Source: Elymus sibiricus (lineage: Eukaryota; Streptophyta; Magnoliopsida; Poales; Poaceae). Taken from it: a stretch of DNA of 64,000 nucleotides. The notes beneath the pieces were generated by a model that saw nothing but the letters and a program-made list of their open reading frames with translations, had not been told where the DNA came from and ran no database searches. Shown one piece after another: positions 33,411 through 41,672 of the stretch. The DNA is taken from assembly GCA_039707655.1 (NCBI GenBank), contig CM077667.1, positions 153,365,142 to 153,429,141 on the forward strand. The letters run 5' to 3'. Numbering within the stretch: position 1 is the stretch's first letter; each line of letters opens with the position of its first letter. The position numbers and the translations under genes were made by a program.

Positions 33411-33420
33411 TTATTTATAA
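33411..33420 (-). promoter_or_regulatory. TATA box of the antisense gene of element C
   Basis: Minus strand CCTTATAAATAAGACG around 33408-33422. It faces the antisense gene and lies just inside the 3' LTR of C. No second promoter-type box is seen nearer to the ATG. Confidence 0.55.
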
Positions 33421-33575
33421 GGGGAAAACCCAAAGCACAGCGGTGGAAAACTGAATCGACGCAGTAACTTGTGGCTCAAATGGTGCCTCGATTCCCACGC
33501 TGACCGGATTTTGACATATTTGCCCAAAAGATACGTTGTGAGGTCACGGTCATGCACCATCATAATCACGTATGA

Positions 33576-33964
33576 TGTCGTGGTGAGGAGCTGTGAAGTT
33601 TGTTAAGTGTCAAAAGAGTCTCGTGACCCGGCAACAGTTGAGCCTTGACAGAGACCCGACCATAAGATCCAATGAAGCAGTAATGACGAAGTTGATAGAG
33701 GTGGAGTTTAACATGGATAAATCCAAATTAAACTGGGGTCTAATGTTTGGGATGTTTCCTAGTGTTAAGACCCGGCAATTCGTTGACTCGGCCAGGCAGG
33801 TAAAAGCCTTATGTGGCAACTCATTTCCAGATTAACAAAAGGAGTTCGTCACCAAGGAACCAGAGGCCCATATGAGACCCGGCCCGTGAGGCCGTCTAAC
33901 GTACCAGGCTAGGGAGCCAGCTTACAAAAAACTCAAGGAATATCTTCCCAACTTGGGAGATACG
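33576..33964 (+). repeat. 3' LTR of element C, left part
   Basis: Starts TGTCGTGGTGAGG at 33576, an inverted match to the LTR end CCACGACA at 47893. It is interrupted at 33964 by element D and continues at 47575. Repeated ACCCGGC motifs are present. No clear polypurine tract is visible immediately before 33576, so the exact start is less sure than the end. Confidence 0.6.
33960..33964. repeat. Target site duplication of element D (left), ATACG
   Basis: ATACG precedes the LTR terminus TGATGATCC at 33965; the same five bases follow the other LTR at 47570-47574. Confidence 0.95.
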
Positions 33965-35484
33965 TGATGATCCACAAGTATAGGGGATCAATCGTAGTCC
34001 TTTCGAAAAGTAAGAGTGTCGAACCCAACGAGGAACAGAAGGAAATGATAAGCAGTTTTCAACAAGGTATTCTCTGCAAGTGCTGTGAGTAACAGTGGTA
34101 GATAATTTTGTAGCAAGATAATTCGTAACAAGTGACAAGTACCAATAGTAGCAATGGTGCAGCAAGGTAGCCATATCCTTTTTGTAACAAAGGACAGGTC
34201 TGAAAGTACTCTTATATTAAGAAAGTGCTATCGAGGACACATGGGAATTTCTGTCTAGTCATGTTCCTCATGTTGAGTTGATTAACGTTCGCTACTTTGA
34301 TAATTTGGTATGTGGGTGGACCGGTGCTAAGGTGTTGTTCTTACTTGAACTAGCAACATACTTATGATTAACCCCTCTCGCAAGCATCCGCAACTATGAA
34401 AGAAGAATTAAGATAAATCTAACCATAGCATGAAACGTGTGGATCCAAATCAGCCCCTTATGAAGCAACGCATAAACTGGGGTTTAAGCTTTTGTCACTC
34501 TCGCAACCCATCATCTACTTGTTACTCCACAATGACTTCCCTTAGGCCCATAACATGGTGAAGTGTCAGGTAGTCGACGTTCACATGACACCACTAAGAG
34601 AAGTAACAACATACATATCATCAAAATATCAAACGCATACCAACTTCACAAGATTACTTATAACAAGACTTCTCCCATGTCCTCAGGAACAATAGTAACT
34701 ACTCACACATCATCAACATGTTCAAGATCAGAGGAGTAATGATGATAATTAAGGATCTGAACATAATCTCTTCCACCAAGTAATCCAACAAGCATCAACT
34801 ACGAGATGTAATCAACACAACTAGTAACCCACAGGTACCAATCTGAGGTTTTGGGACAAAGATTGAATACAAGAGATGAACTAGGGTTGGAGATGAGATG
34901 GTACTGGTGAAGAGGTTGATGAAGATTGGTCCTCCCACGAAGGATGAAGCATTGGTGATGACGATGGCTTCGATCTCCCCCATCCCGGAGTGGGATTTCC
35001 CCGGCAGAATCTCACTGTCGGAGTGCAAAAGGGCCTCTGCCCATGTTTCCGCCTCGAGACGGCAGCGCTTCATCCCGAAAGGTTGCTTATGATTTTTTCT
35101 AGGGTAAAACACACCATATAAGAGAAGAGGGGCATCGGAGGACCAGCAGGGGGCCCACAAGCCATCTGGCCGCGCCCCCAGGGGGGGCGCGGCCTGTTGG
35201 CTTGTGGCTGCTGGCAGCCTCTCTTTGGTATAGTTTTGCTCCAGAAATTCTTAAATATTCCAAAAATATTCTCCGTAAATTTTCAGGTCATTCTGAGACA
35301 GGTGATTTTTTTGCCTTTTTCTCGGTTTTCCGCTCCAGAATTCCAGTTTCCAGATATTTCCCTCCTTGTGATGTACCTTGCATATTCATAGAGAATAAGC
35401 ATAAGAATTGTATGATAATGTAGAATAATGGACAAAAATAAGGTAGATAGTGGTAAGGAATCATGATGCAAAATGGACGTATCA
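33965..35484 (-). repeat. 3' LTR of element D
   Basis: On the minus strand it begins TGATACGTCCATTTTGCATC and ends GGATCATCA. Partner of 46052-47569. A GC-rich hairpin lies at 35155-35207 and a weak TATA-type box CTTATATGG at about 35113-35121. Confidence 0.95.
35155..35207. repeat. GC-rich hairpin in the 3' LTR of D
   Basis: A 53-base inverted repeat: CCACAAGCCA then GGCCGCGCCCCC, a short loop, GGGCGCGGCC and TGGCTTGTGG, with two small internal mismatched loops (TCT against TGT). It lies upstream of the LTR promoter region on the minus strand. Confidence 0.92.
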
Positions 35485-35503
35485 ACTCCCCCAAGCTTAG
35501 ACC
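35485..35503 (-). other. Polypurine tract of element D
   Basis: Minus strand GGTCTAAGCTTGGGGGAGT runs directly into the LTR start TGATACG. Confidence 0.92.
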
Positions 35504-37059
35504 CCGCTTGTCCTCAAGCGAAAGCCGAACTCTAAAATAATGACCACATAATTTGAGAGAGAGATGTCGATAAAAACAGAATACGGACATGAGGGTTCCA
35601 TAATATCATCATATTATCAAGTTTTCAATCATATAACCTCTCATGAACAAGTAACAATCTATTCACAACTGAAGAAATATGGGGCATAGTCTTTATTTAG
35701 AACCAACAAGCAATGCAATTAGTCCTTGAGATAATCATAGCTTTTGCAATCGAGAGAAGAGTCTATGTAAGAGCTTATATTTCTAGCAACTTCACATATT
35801 CAACTATGATGTAACCTTCTATGATTGCTAACATACATTGCATATTTTTGGAACAAGTGACTCCGCGGGACACATATGAAGATGGGGACTTTAATGTTCT
35901 TGCCACCCAACTTATTTACCTCAAGGATAATGTCAACAATAATGGAATATGATCATTTACATTCAGCTGGATATATTTGTTTGAATCTTTCCTCAACATA
36001 TAATGCTTTCCACTAAATAGTTTGGAGAATAAGAACAAGGGAAATATTATTGACTCTTGCATGAAAATAAAACTGGTAAGAATGTAAAAGATAGGTCGTT
36101 CGCAGAGGAAAGCAGAGGTTGTCATGAGCTTTTATTTGTTAGATATGTTTAATCTCTTAACATAAAGGAACATCACTTCATATTGCCCCTTGTGATAGCG
36201 AACTTTGTTGTGCATTCCGTCGCTTTTATTACTTCACCATCACAAGATCGTACAAAGCTTACTTTCCCTTACAATAAAAGATCTTACATGATTAGAGGCA
36301 ATTTTTATTGCCTTGTGCAACAATGACAACTTACTTGAAGGATCTTATTCAATCCATAGGTAGGTATGATGGAGTCTCATGGCAAGAAACTGGGTTTAAT
36401 GGTTATGGATGCACAAGTAGTATCGCTACTTAGTGCGAATCTTTGGGCTAGCAAAAGGTCCTAAGCAAGCATCACATGTTAAAGGATTCAATACCATATA
36501 ACTTGTATGCAAATGTAGACAAACATGATCATTATGTTGTCTTCCATGTCCCACTTCAACACTTGATCATTAAGTAATATTTTGATGGAAGCTCACAATC
36601 ATAGAAGGTGTTCATGATAGTATATTTACATGTAAATCTCCTCTTCTCTACCACACTTTTGCATAGATCATATCAATTACTAACATTATGTTTGTTGGTT
36701 TCCAACACTTCTTATTGCTTATACCTCTTTTTCTATGTGAAGTCATTACTTCTCAAGAGATATGCATATGATTTTTTCTATTCTTTTTATTGCCTTGCTA
36801 AGATGATGGGTGCAAGTGAAGAAGGGGCACATGATCTCAACTAACTTTATTATATAACTATCACACTCGATTACAACGATAGGTAGAACTCAAAGCAAAA
36901 ACTCTAAACAAAGCAAATCTGAAATTTAACTCCCTAAATCACGAAAAACTAAATATCGAACTAAGATAGATAGTGGTGGAAAAAAGTGATGGTGATATGA
37001 TATCGGGGCACCTCCCCCAAGCTTGGGACAAGCCAAGGGTGGTGCCCATACCCATGTAT
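35504..37059 (-). other. Long non-coding 3' region of element D
   Basis: No gene is supported over about 1.5 kb; all frames are short and AT-rich. The corresponding region of element G (54549-56080) is clearly related in order and sequence, so this is a normal part of the family rather than an insertion. A second GGGGGAGGTGCC purine run lies near 37007-37018. Confidence 0.75.
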
Positions 37060-37479
37060 TCAAGTGTTCTTCGGTGATGGTGGCTGTGTTGTAGTAATAT
37101 TCTTCTTCTCCAATTTGTGCTTGAGGATGAAGTTTTCTTCCCTTAAATCGTCGTTCTCTTCTTCAAGCTTCAATATCCTCTTGCATAGAGCTGCCTTGCT
37201 TTCTTGCAGAAAACGAGAACGGATAAACTGGGTATTGGGTTTGTTTCGTCCATTAGGGAGGCTGGACTTCTTGAACTCCACGTGCATATCTCCAAGTTGA
37301 GGTAGTGGAGCTTCATCTTCATCTGAGCTAGCATCCGGGCCAGCATCTTCTATTTCCTCCAAGTCGGTGTCTTCTTCCTCCTCCGAGGACCATAGATAGG
37401 GGTAAATATCCCCAAAGATCTTTGGATTGGCAACATAATGGGATACATAGTTCTCTCCATCCGAATCTTGGGACGACAT
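37060..37479 (-). CDS. Small acidic coiled-coil protein of element D (139 residues)
   Basis: ATG at 37479 (MSSQDSDGENYVSHYV). The N-terminal half is acidic (SSEEEEDTDLEEIEDAG), the middle has MHVEFKKSSLPN, and the C-terminal half is a heptad-rich coiled-coil (about residues 90-130, LCKRILKLEEENDDLREE). The same MHVEFKKSSLPN motif followed by a coiled-coil is encoded at the same place in element G (56362-56081), so the frame is conserved between two elements. It lies downstream of integrase, in the env position, but has no membrane segment. A TATA box lies 80 bases upstream. Role unknown. Confidence 0.72.
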   Translation of the reverse strand: MSSQDSDGENYVSHYVANPKIFGDIYPYLWSSEEEEDTDLEEIEDAGPDASSDEDEAPLPQLGDMHVEFKKSSLPNGRNKPNTQFIRSRFLQESKAALCKRILKLEEENDDLREENFILKHKLEKKNITTTQPPSPKNT

Positions 37480-37558
37480 ATTTTCCGATCTGCCAAAAAA
37501 ACAGCTCGAAACAAGAACAGAGGAAAATCTCACGATGTGGTGGTCAAAACATCCGGGA

Positions 37559-37568
37559 GTATATATAA
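37559..37568 (-). promoter_or_regulatory. Internal TATA box upstream of the coiled-coil gene of D
   Basis: Minus strand CATTATATATACTCCC. About 80 bases upstream of the ATG at 37479, a normal promoter-to-start distance. Next to it lies TAGAAAAAATCAT, which is also found in D's LTR (about 47172-47187), and upstream a copy of the LTR hairpin (37635-37683). Confidence 0.68.
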
Positions 37569-37634
37569 TGATTTTTTCTATGTCAGAATATGTGTTCCAG
37601 AAGAAATCGGAGTCCAGACGCCACACGAGGGACC

Positions 37635-37683
37635 CACAAGCCATCTGGCCGCGCCCCTAGGGGGCGCGGCCTGTTGGCTTGTG
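37635..37683. repeat. Internal copy of the LTR hairpin of D
   Basis: CACAAGCCATCTGGCCGCGC, loop CCCTAGGGG, then GCGCGGCC, TGT and TGGCTTGTG. Almost base for base the hairpin found in both LTRs of D (35155-35207, 47241-47291). It lies between the end of integrase (37792) and the internal TATA box. Confidence 0.93.
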
Positions 37684-37791
37684 CCTCCCTCGTGGGTCCT
37701 TCCGACTCCGTTTTATTTATGTAATTTTTCTAAAATACCAAAAATGACAGAAATTATTTTTATGGAATTTTTGGAGTCGGTTTACTTACCG

Positions 37792-38212
37792 TACCACATA
37801 CCTACCCCTTTTTCAGGTTTCTGGAGTGTTCCGGAAGACTTCCTTGATGTGTTCTTCTGGTGTGATGACTTGGATAACATTTGTTTCTTCATTAATGGGT
37901 GCACCTGAAATATAATGCTTAATTCTTTGCCCATTCACCACTCTCAGATTCTTGCCTTCAAAGTTGTTGATTATTATAGCACCGGAGTGATAAACCTCCT
38001 CAACAACGTATGGGCCTTCCCATTTGGAGAGGAGTTTTCCTGTAAAAAATATGAAACGAGAATTGTATAAAAGTACTAAGTCTCCTACATTGAATTCTCG
38101 TTTTTGAATCCTTTTGTCATGCCATCTTTTAACCTTTTCTTTAAATAACTTAGTAGTTTCATAGGCTTGTGTTCTCCATTCATCAAGTGAGCTAATGTCA
38201 AATAACCTCTTC
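37792..38212 (-). pseudogene. Integrase C-terminus of element D, separated by the CACTA insertion
   Basis: Minus-strand continuation of integrase: LDEWRTQAYE, RWHDKRIQKREFNVGDLVLL, WEGPYVVEEVYHSGAI and the end at the stop 37792-37794. The matching part of integrase before the insertion stops at 41673. Homologous sequence in element G is uninterrupted. Confidence 0.85.
38210..38212. repeat. 3-base target duplication of the CACTA element (left), TTC
   Basis: TTC adjoins CACTAGTGCAG at 38213 and is repeated at 41670-41672. CACTA elements make 3-base duplications. Confidence 0.85.
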
Positions 38213-38259
38213 CACTAGTGCAGGCGCCTGCTATACAAACGGTTTTTAACCCGTTCCGT

Positions 38260-38690
38260 GACGTAGTTTCAAACCATCACCTTGCATGTGTGGGCGATAG
38301 GGGGGGGACCTATCGCACACGACACGAAAAACCCGTTGGCAATGCCTGCTCCCAGTCACACACGATAGGCAAAATTATGTCGTGTGCGATTGGAAGGACT
38401 ATCACAAAGAGGTATTTAGGAGAAATCGTGTGAGATGTGCGTACCATCCCACACAGTGAATCCCAAACATATGTTTCCGTTCGTATTGTACATCACACAC
38501 AATTTTCTCCTTAACATCGTCGGTGTTAGGGGTGGCCATCACGCACGGTGCCTAGAAGAAACTGTTTGGCATAGGGCTGTCCATCACACACACATTTTAT
38601 GTGAAAACGTTTGCGAATGGGTTTTCTAACACACACAGTTTGCGCCCGGAAATCATGTGTGATTGTTCACTGATCCAACATGCCAATTTT
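38260..38690. repeat. Left subterminal repeats of the CACTA element
   Basis: Repeated short motifs such as CGCACACGACA, TCACACACGAT, GTCGTGTGCGAT and CACACACAGTTT, in both orientations. Confidence 0.75.
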
Positions 38691-39000
38691 CCAGCAAGCG
38701 TGTGGGTTTGTTGAGGTCATCGTTGACGGTGTTCTATGACAAACCGTCTGCAATATGAAACCCCAATAATCAGGCTAATTGCTCTATTATTTATAATCCA
38801 GCTAGTAAACAAATTGATACTTCAGATCAAGTGCACAATATATTTTATTTCGTATTGCGACAACTAGGATTTCATAATTGAAATACATCAGAGTACAACA
38901 TCATATAGGCATATACTACCTACCTACCCAATTACACGACAGGACCGAGTTTCACATGCAACATCTAAAACCTTTGGAAAATAGCATCATATACGGTAAA
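38691..39000. other. CACTA interior without gene
   Basis: AT-rich; no frame or motif recognised. It probably includes the 3' untranslated part of the captured gene. Confidence 0.5.
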
Positions 39001-39004
39001 TAGA

Positions 39005-39238
39005 CAGATGAATCTCGCCTAGAAAACTGTTGAAGCGGAAGGCAAATATTGAGCCTTCCCTGATGTCGAAGGTTCTTGCAACTTTACGCCAGTGCTTGTG
39101 GATGGTTGCCCTCCCATCCTTCATCCTCTTGAGGAAGACTTCAAGATTATACCGTGGGTGTTGTATGAATACCTTCCTCGCCTCTTGACCATACAGGTGG
39201 TTTGAGACATACTCATCGATGAACTGCTTTGGAAAGGA
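39005..39238 (-). pseudogene. B3 DNA-binding domain exon (second part) in the CACTA element
   Basis: Minus strand reads SFPKQFIDEYVSNHLYG, then VFIQHPRYNLEVFLKRM, ATIHKHWRKVARTFD and IREGSIFAFRFNS, followed by LGEIHLSIYR. The order fits the plant B3 fold: basic strand, tryptophan in the middle, and the conserved G(D/S)xxxF end. The frame is open over the domain. Its upstream intron (39239-39322) has a GT donor and the acceptor TTTGTTTCCAG. B3 proteins are plant transcription factors; this is probably a captured host gene copy of the REM type. Whether it is expressed is unknown. Confidence 0.8.
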
Positions 39239-39322
39239 CTGGAAACAAAGATATGCGTAAATTTCGTTTCTAAAAATTTAAATGTCACAAAGGGAAAAAA
39301 GACAAGGTAAAAGAGATAGTAC

Positions 39323-39504
39323 CATCCTATAGTTCACTGATGTCTTCTTCATTGTGCAGACAAACAACTTGTTGTTTTTCGTCGCAAGTTTCTTTATCTT
39401 AACAATCTTTTTGAGTTTCTTGATTTGACTGATATTCATGAACGCATCATTTCCCCACATGCAAAATGGGTCGAACAGTGGGTCTAAACCTCTTACGGCA
39501 GAAC
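39323..39504 (-). pseudogene. B3 gene exon (first part of domain) in the CACTA element
   Basis: Acceptor CACATGTAG ends at 39505; the exon then reads SAVRGLDPLFDPFCMWGN, a lysine-rich stretch and KNNKLFVCTMKKTSVNYRM, the first strands of a B3 domain, up to the donor ATG|GTACTA at 39322. It splices in frame to the next exon at 39238. A short 36-base exon (39609-39644, EEWETLGFTIE, acceptor TGTTACAG, donor GAG|GTTTGC) probably precedes it. Confidence 0.7.
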
Positions 39505-40048
39505 CTACATGTGCAAGACCAAATTATTGTTAGAAACCTAAATATTAGAATGGTTCCTGCAATTGCACAATAATGTGCTATTAGCCAAAGGATCATGAAA
39601 GTGCAAACCTCGATGGTAAACCCCAGTGTCTCCCATTCTTCCCCCTGTAACATGTTTAAGAATAGATATTGATCAGTAAAATCTTTTAATGAAAGATAAA
39701 CGCATTGCATATCCAACATATGAATTCAAGCCACATGGAAAAGACAAGCATGCTAAGAACTATGAAATATAGCAATTGTAGGTTTCACGTGCATAACAAA
39801 ACAAAATTGTAACAACAATAATTGAACATGACATTGCAGATGATCACCAAAACAACTGAACCAAACAGTTAACTAAGCATCACATTGCACAATACAACAT
39901 AGTAGTAGAAGGTCAGATTGCATAGTAGCATTACATTGCATATTTCACTAGAGTTTCTTAAGGAAAGGCAGGAGCAGCACATGCAGCAGGTAAAACAAAC
40001 ATGTGTAACATGCATAGCTAGCTGGACACAGGTCATTAGTAATTAAGC

Positions 40049-40471
40049 TTAAAAAACAAGATATTCCTCGTCGTTGGAGATATCGATAACGATGGGCTTG
40101 GACGAGGGCGAGGCCTCCACATCGTGGGTGCCCTCCTCGTAGTGGTGAGTTGCCTCAGCCTGTCCGGGCACCAACCTGCCTGCTATGGAGTTGAGGAAAG
40201 CATGGGCACGCTGAGAAAACAACACGGAGTCATCGTCAAAGGCAACAGTAGAGCCCTGGAGAAAACACAACGAGCTGTTGTTCAAAGCAGCCAACCGTGT
40301 GGCGGCGTCCGCGCGCGAGGCATCGACGGTGGTCTCGACGTCTAGATGCTGCTCCAAGATCTGGGGGTCAGCACGCATGGCAGCCATGGGGGACTCATCC
40401 GCGCGTGCGGTCGCGATTTGCTTCTCCGCTGCCAGGTGCTCCTTGAGATCCTGGCTATACTGGTGCACCAT
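40049..40471 (-). CDS. Hypothetical protein or exon in the CACTA element
   Basis: Open minus frame of 140 codons with ATG at 40471 (MVHQYSQDLKEHL). It is alanine-rich and helical in the first half (coiled-coil possible) and ends ISNDEEYLVF. It may be an upstream exon of the B3 gene or a separate captured piece; no domain is recognised. It lies in GC-rich, codon-biased sequence unlike the retrotransposons around it, in keeping with capture of a host gene. Confidence 0.5.
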   Translation of the reverse strand: MVHQYSQDLKEHLAAEKQIATARADESPMAAMRADPQILEQHLDVETTVDASRADAATRLAALNNSSLCFLQGSTVAFDDDSVLFSQRAHAFLNSIAGRLVPGQAEATHHYEEGTHDVEASPSSKPIVIDISNDEEYLVF

Positions 40472-40611
40472 GTCTTTCGGCGGCGATTATGTGGGGGGTG
40501 GGCCAGTGATTTTGGTGGAATGTGTCACGCCGGCGGTCGGGCCATGTGTAATGGAGAAGGAGGGGGTGGAGGGGGGAGAGGGTATGGGGAAGGTTTGGAT
40601 TACCTGACTAT

Positions 40612-40828
40612 GACTAGATGGATGAGGCCGAGCAGCAGGAAGGAGCGTCACCGGCGAGGAGGCGGCGCTGCCTTCGGGCAGCGGTGGTGGAGCGTGTAGT
40701 TGTTGGCGTGCGCACACCCACCAGGGACGCCAGAGGACTGCCGCACCGACGCGGTGAAGCCTCCCAGCTGGAGCTGTCCTCTGGCAGAGTGGCTGGGCGA
40801 CGACGAACATCCGGTGCCATTGGCGATT
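40612..40828 (-). pseudogene. Probable first exon of the captured gene in the CACTA element
   Basis: ATG at 40820-40828 region (MAPDVRRRPATLPEDSS) follows the TATA box at 40901-40908 by a normal leader length. A donor CATAGTCAG|GTAATC lies near 40605. Strongly GC-rich, arginine- and proline-rich; no domain seen. Confidence 0.5.
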
Positions 40829-40900
40829 GGGGGAGAAGCAAACTAGACAAGCTATGGGGAGGGGGGGTGAAGGCAATGTGGAGTCGCCGACCGTGAGGGT

Positions 40901-40908
40901 TTATATAG
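40901..40908 (-). promoter_or_regulatory. TATA box of the captured gene in the CACTA element
   Basis: Minus strand CTTCTATATAAACCCTC at about 40896-40912, a canonical plant TATA box facing the captured exons. Confidence 0.65.
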
Positions 40909-41149
40909 AAGGCAGGCAAGCATTGGGGATTGCACCGAGCATGGCGGGAAGCAGAACCTTAGAACGGTATTGCGCGCGGGAACCTACGCAGTTCTGAGCA
41001 GGAACGGGATCATCGAGCGGGCGCGTGGCCAAAACCCAAAAGCGGTGCCGAAGCGTGCACTGGAATACTCGGGCGGCAACGCGGTGACAAGACGTGAGAG
41101 AGGAGGACGGACTGTTGCGGAGGCACACGCGTCAAAATAATAAATCGTC

Positions 41150-41640
41150 TGTGATATTAATACAGGCAAACGACACTTTCCAACATAGCGTCTGTAATGA
41201 TCTCATCCATCGCTGACAATTACTTGGCAGCAACCGTCTGCCCACAACACGCACAGCTTGTCAGTATGAATCGTCTGTGTTATTTCTAGTGTTCACACAC
41301 GATTCTCATTACTCACCTATTTGCTGTATATCACACACATCATGTTATGCCGAGTTGTTTGTGTTCTGCTGTATCAGCGCACACAGTTTATTTGAGTGAA
41401 TTGTATGTCGTACTTCGCACACGTATGTAGTTTTGGTAACCGTTTCTGTTATCTTCTCTAATCACAAATGGTTCATAAGAACAAACTCTCTGCTGTAGAT
41501 CGCACAAGCAACTACTTTCTGAATCGTATTTGATGGATCCACCTTCGCACACAGTTCGTGCCATTAGCGAAGGAGCTTGCACTATACCATTTGTGATTCA
41601 TGCATCGCACACAGTTTTGTCGAAGGGTCTCTGATTGATG
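41150..41640. repeat. Right subterminal repeats of the CACTA element
   Basis: Repeats such as TCACACACGAT, TCGCACACAGTT and CGTCTGTG in both orientations, matching the left end in style. Confidence 0.75.
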
Positions 41641-41672
41641 TGTCGTGTTTGGACCATTCTGTAGTAGTGTTC

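Larger units (their letters stand above)
38213..41669 (-). mobile_element. Non-autonomous CACTA DNA transposon with B3-gene exons
   Basis: Ends CACTAGTGCAGG (left) and, on the other strand, CACTACTACAGA (right), with TTC duplications. Both flanks contain many short subterminal copies of CACACACG/CGTGTGTG-type motifs (38270-38690 and 41150-41640), as is usual for CACTA transposase binding regions. No transposase frame is present in its 3.46 kb. The middle carries minus-strand exons of a B3-domain gene and its likely promoter. Strand given is that of the gene cargo. Confidence 0.88.

Noticed and set aside
34795..35160. Minus-strand frame of 121 codons at the LTR of D
   Set aside because: It is within the LTR, is not kept in the other LTRs and has no motif.
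36608..36844. Plus-strand frame with hydrophobic segments in the 3' region of D
   Set aside because: T-rich non-coding DNA; the homologous region in element G does not keep the frame.
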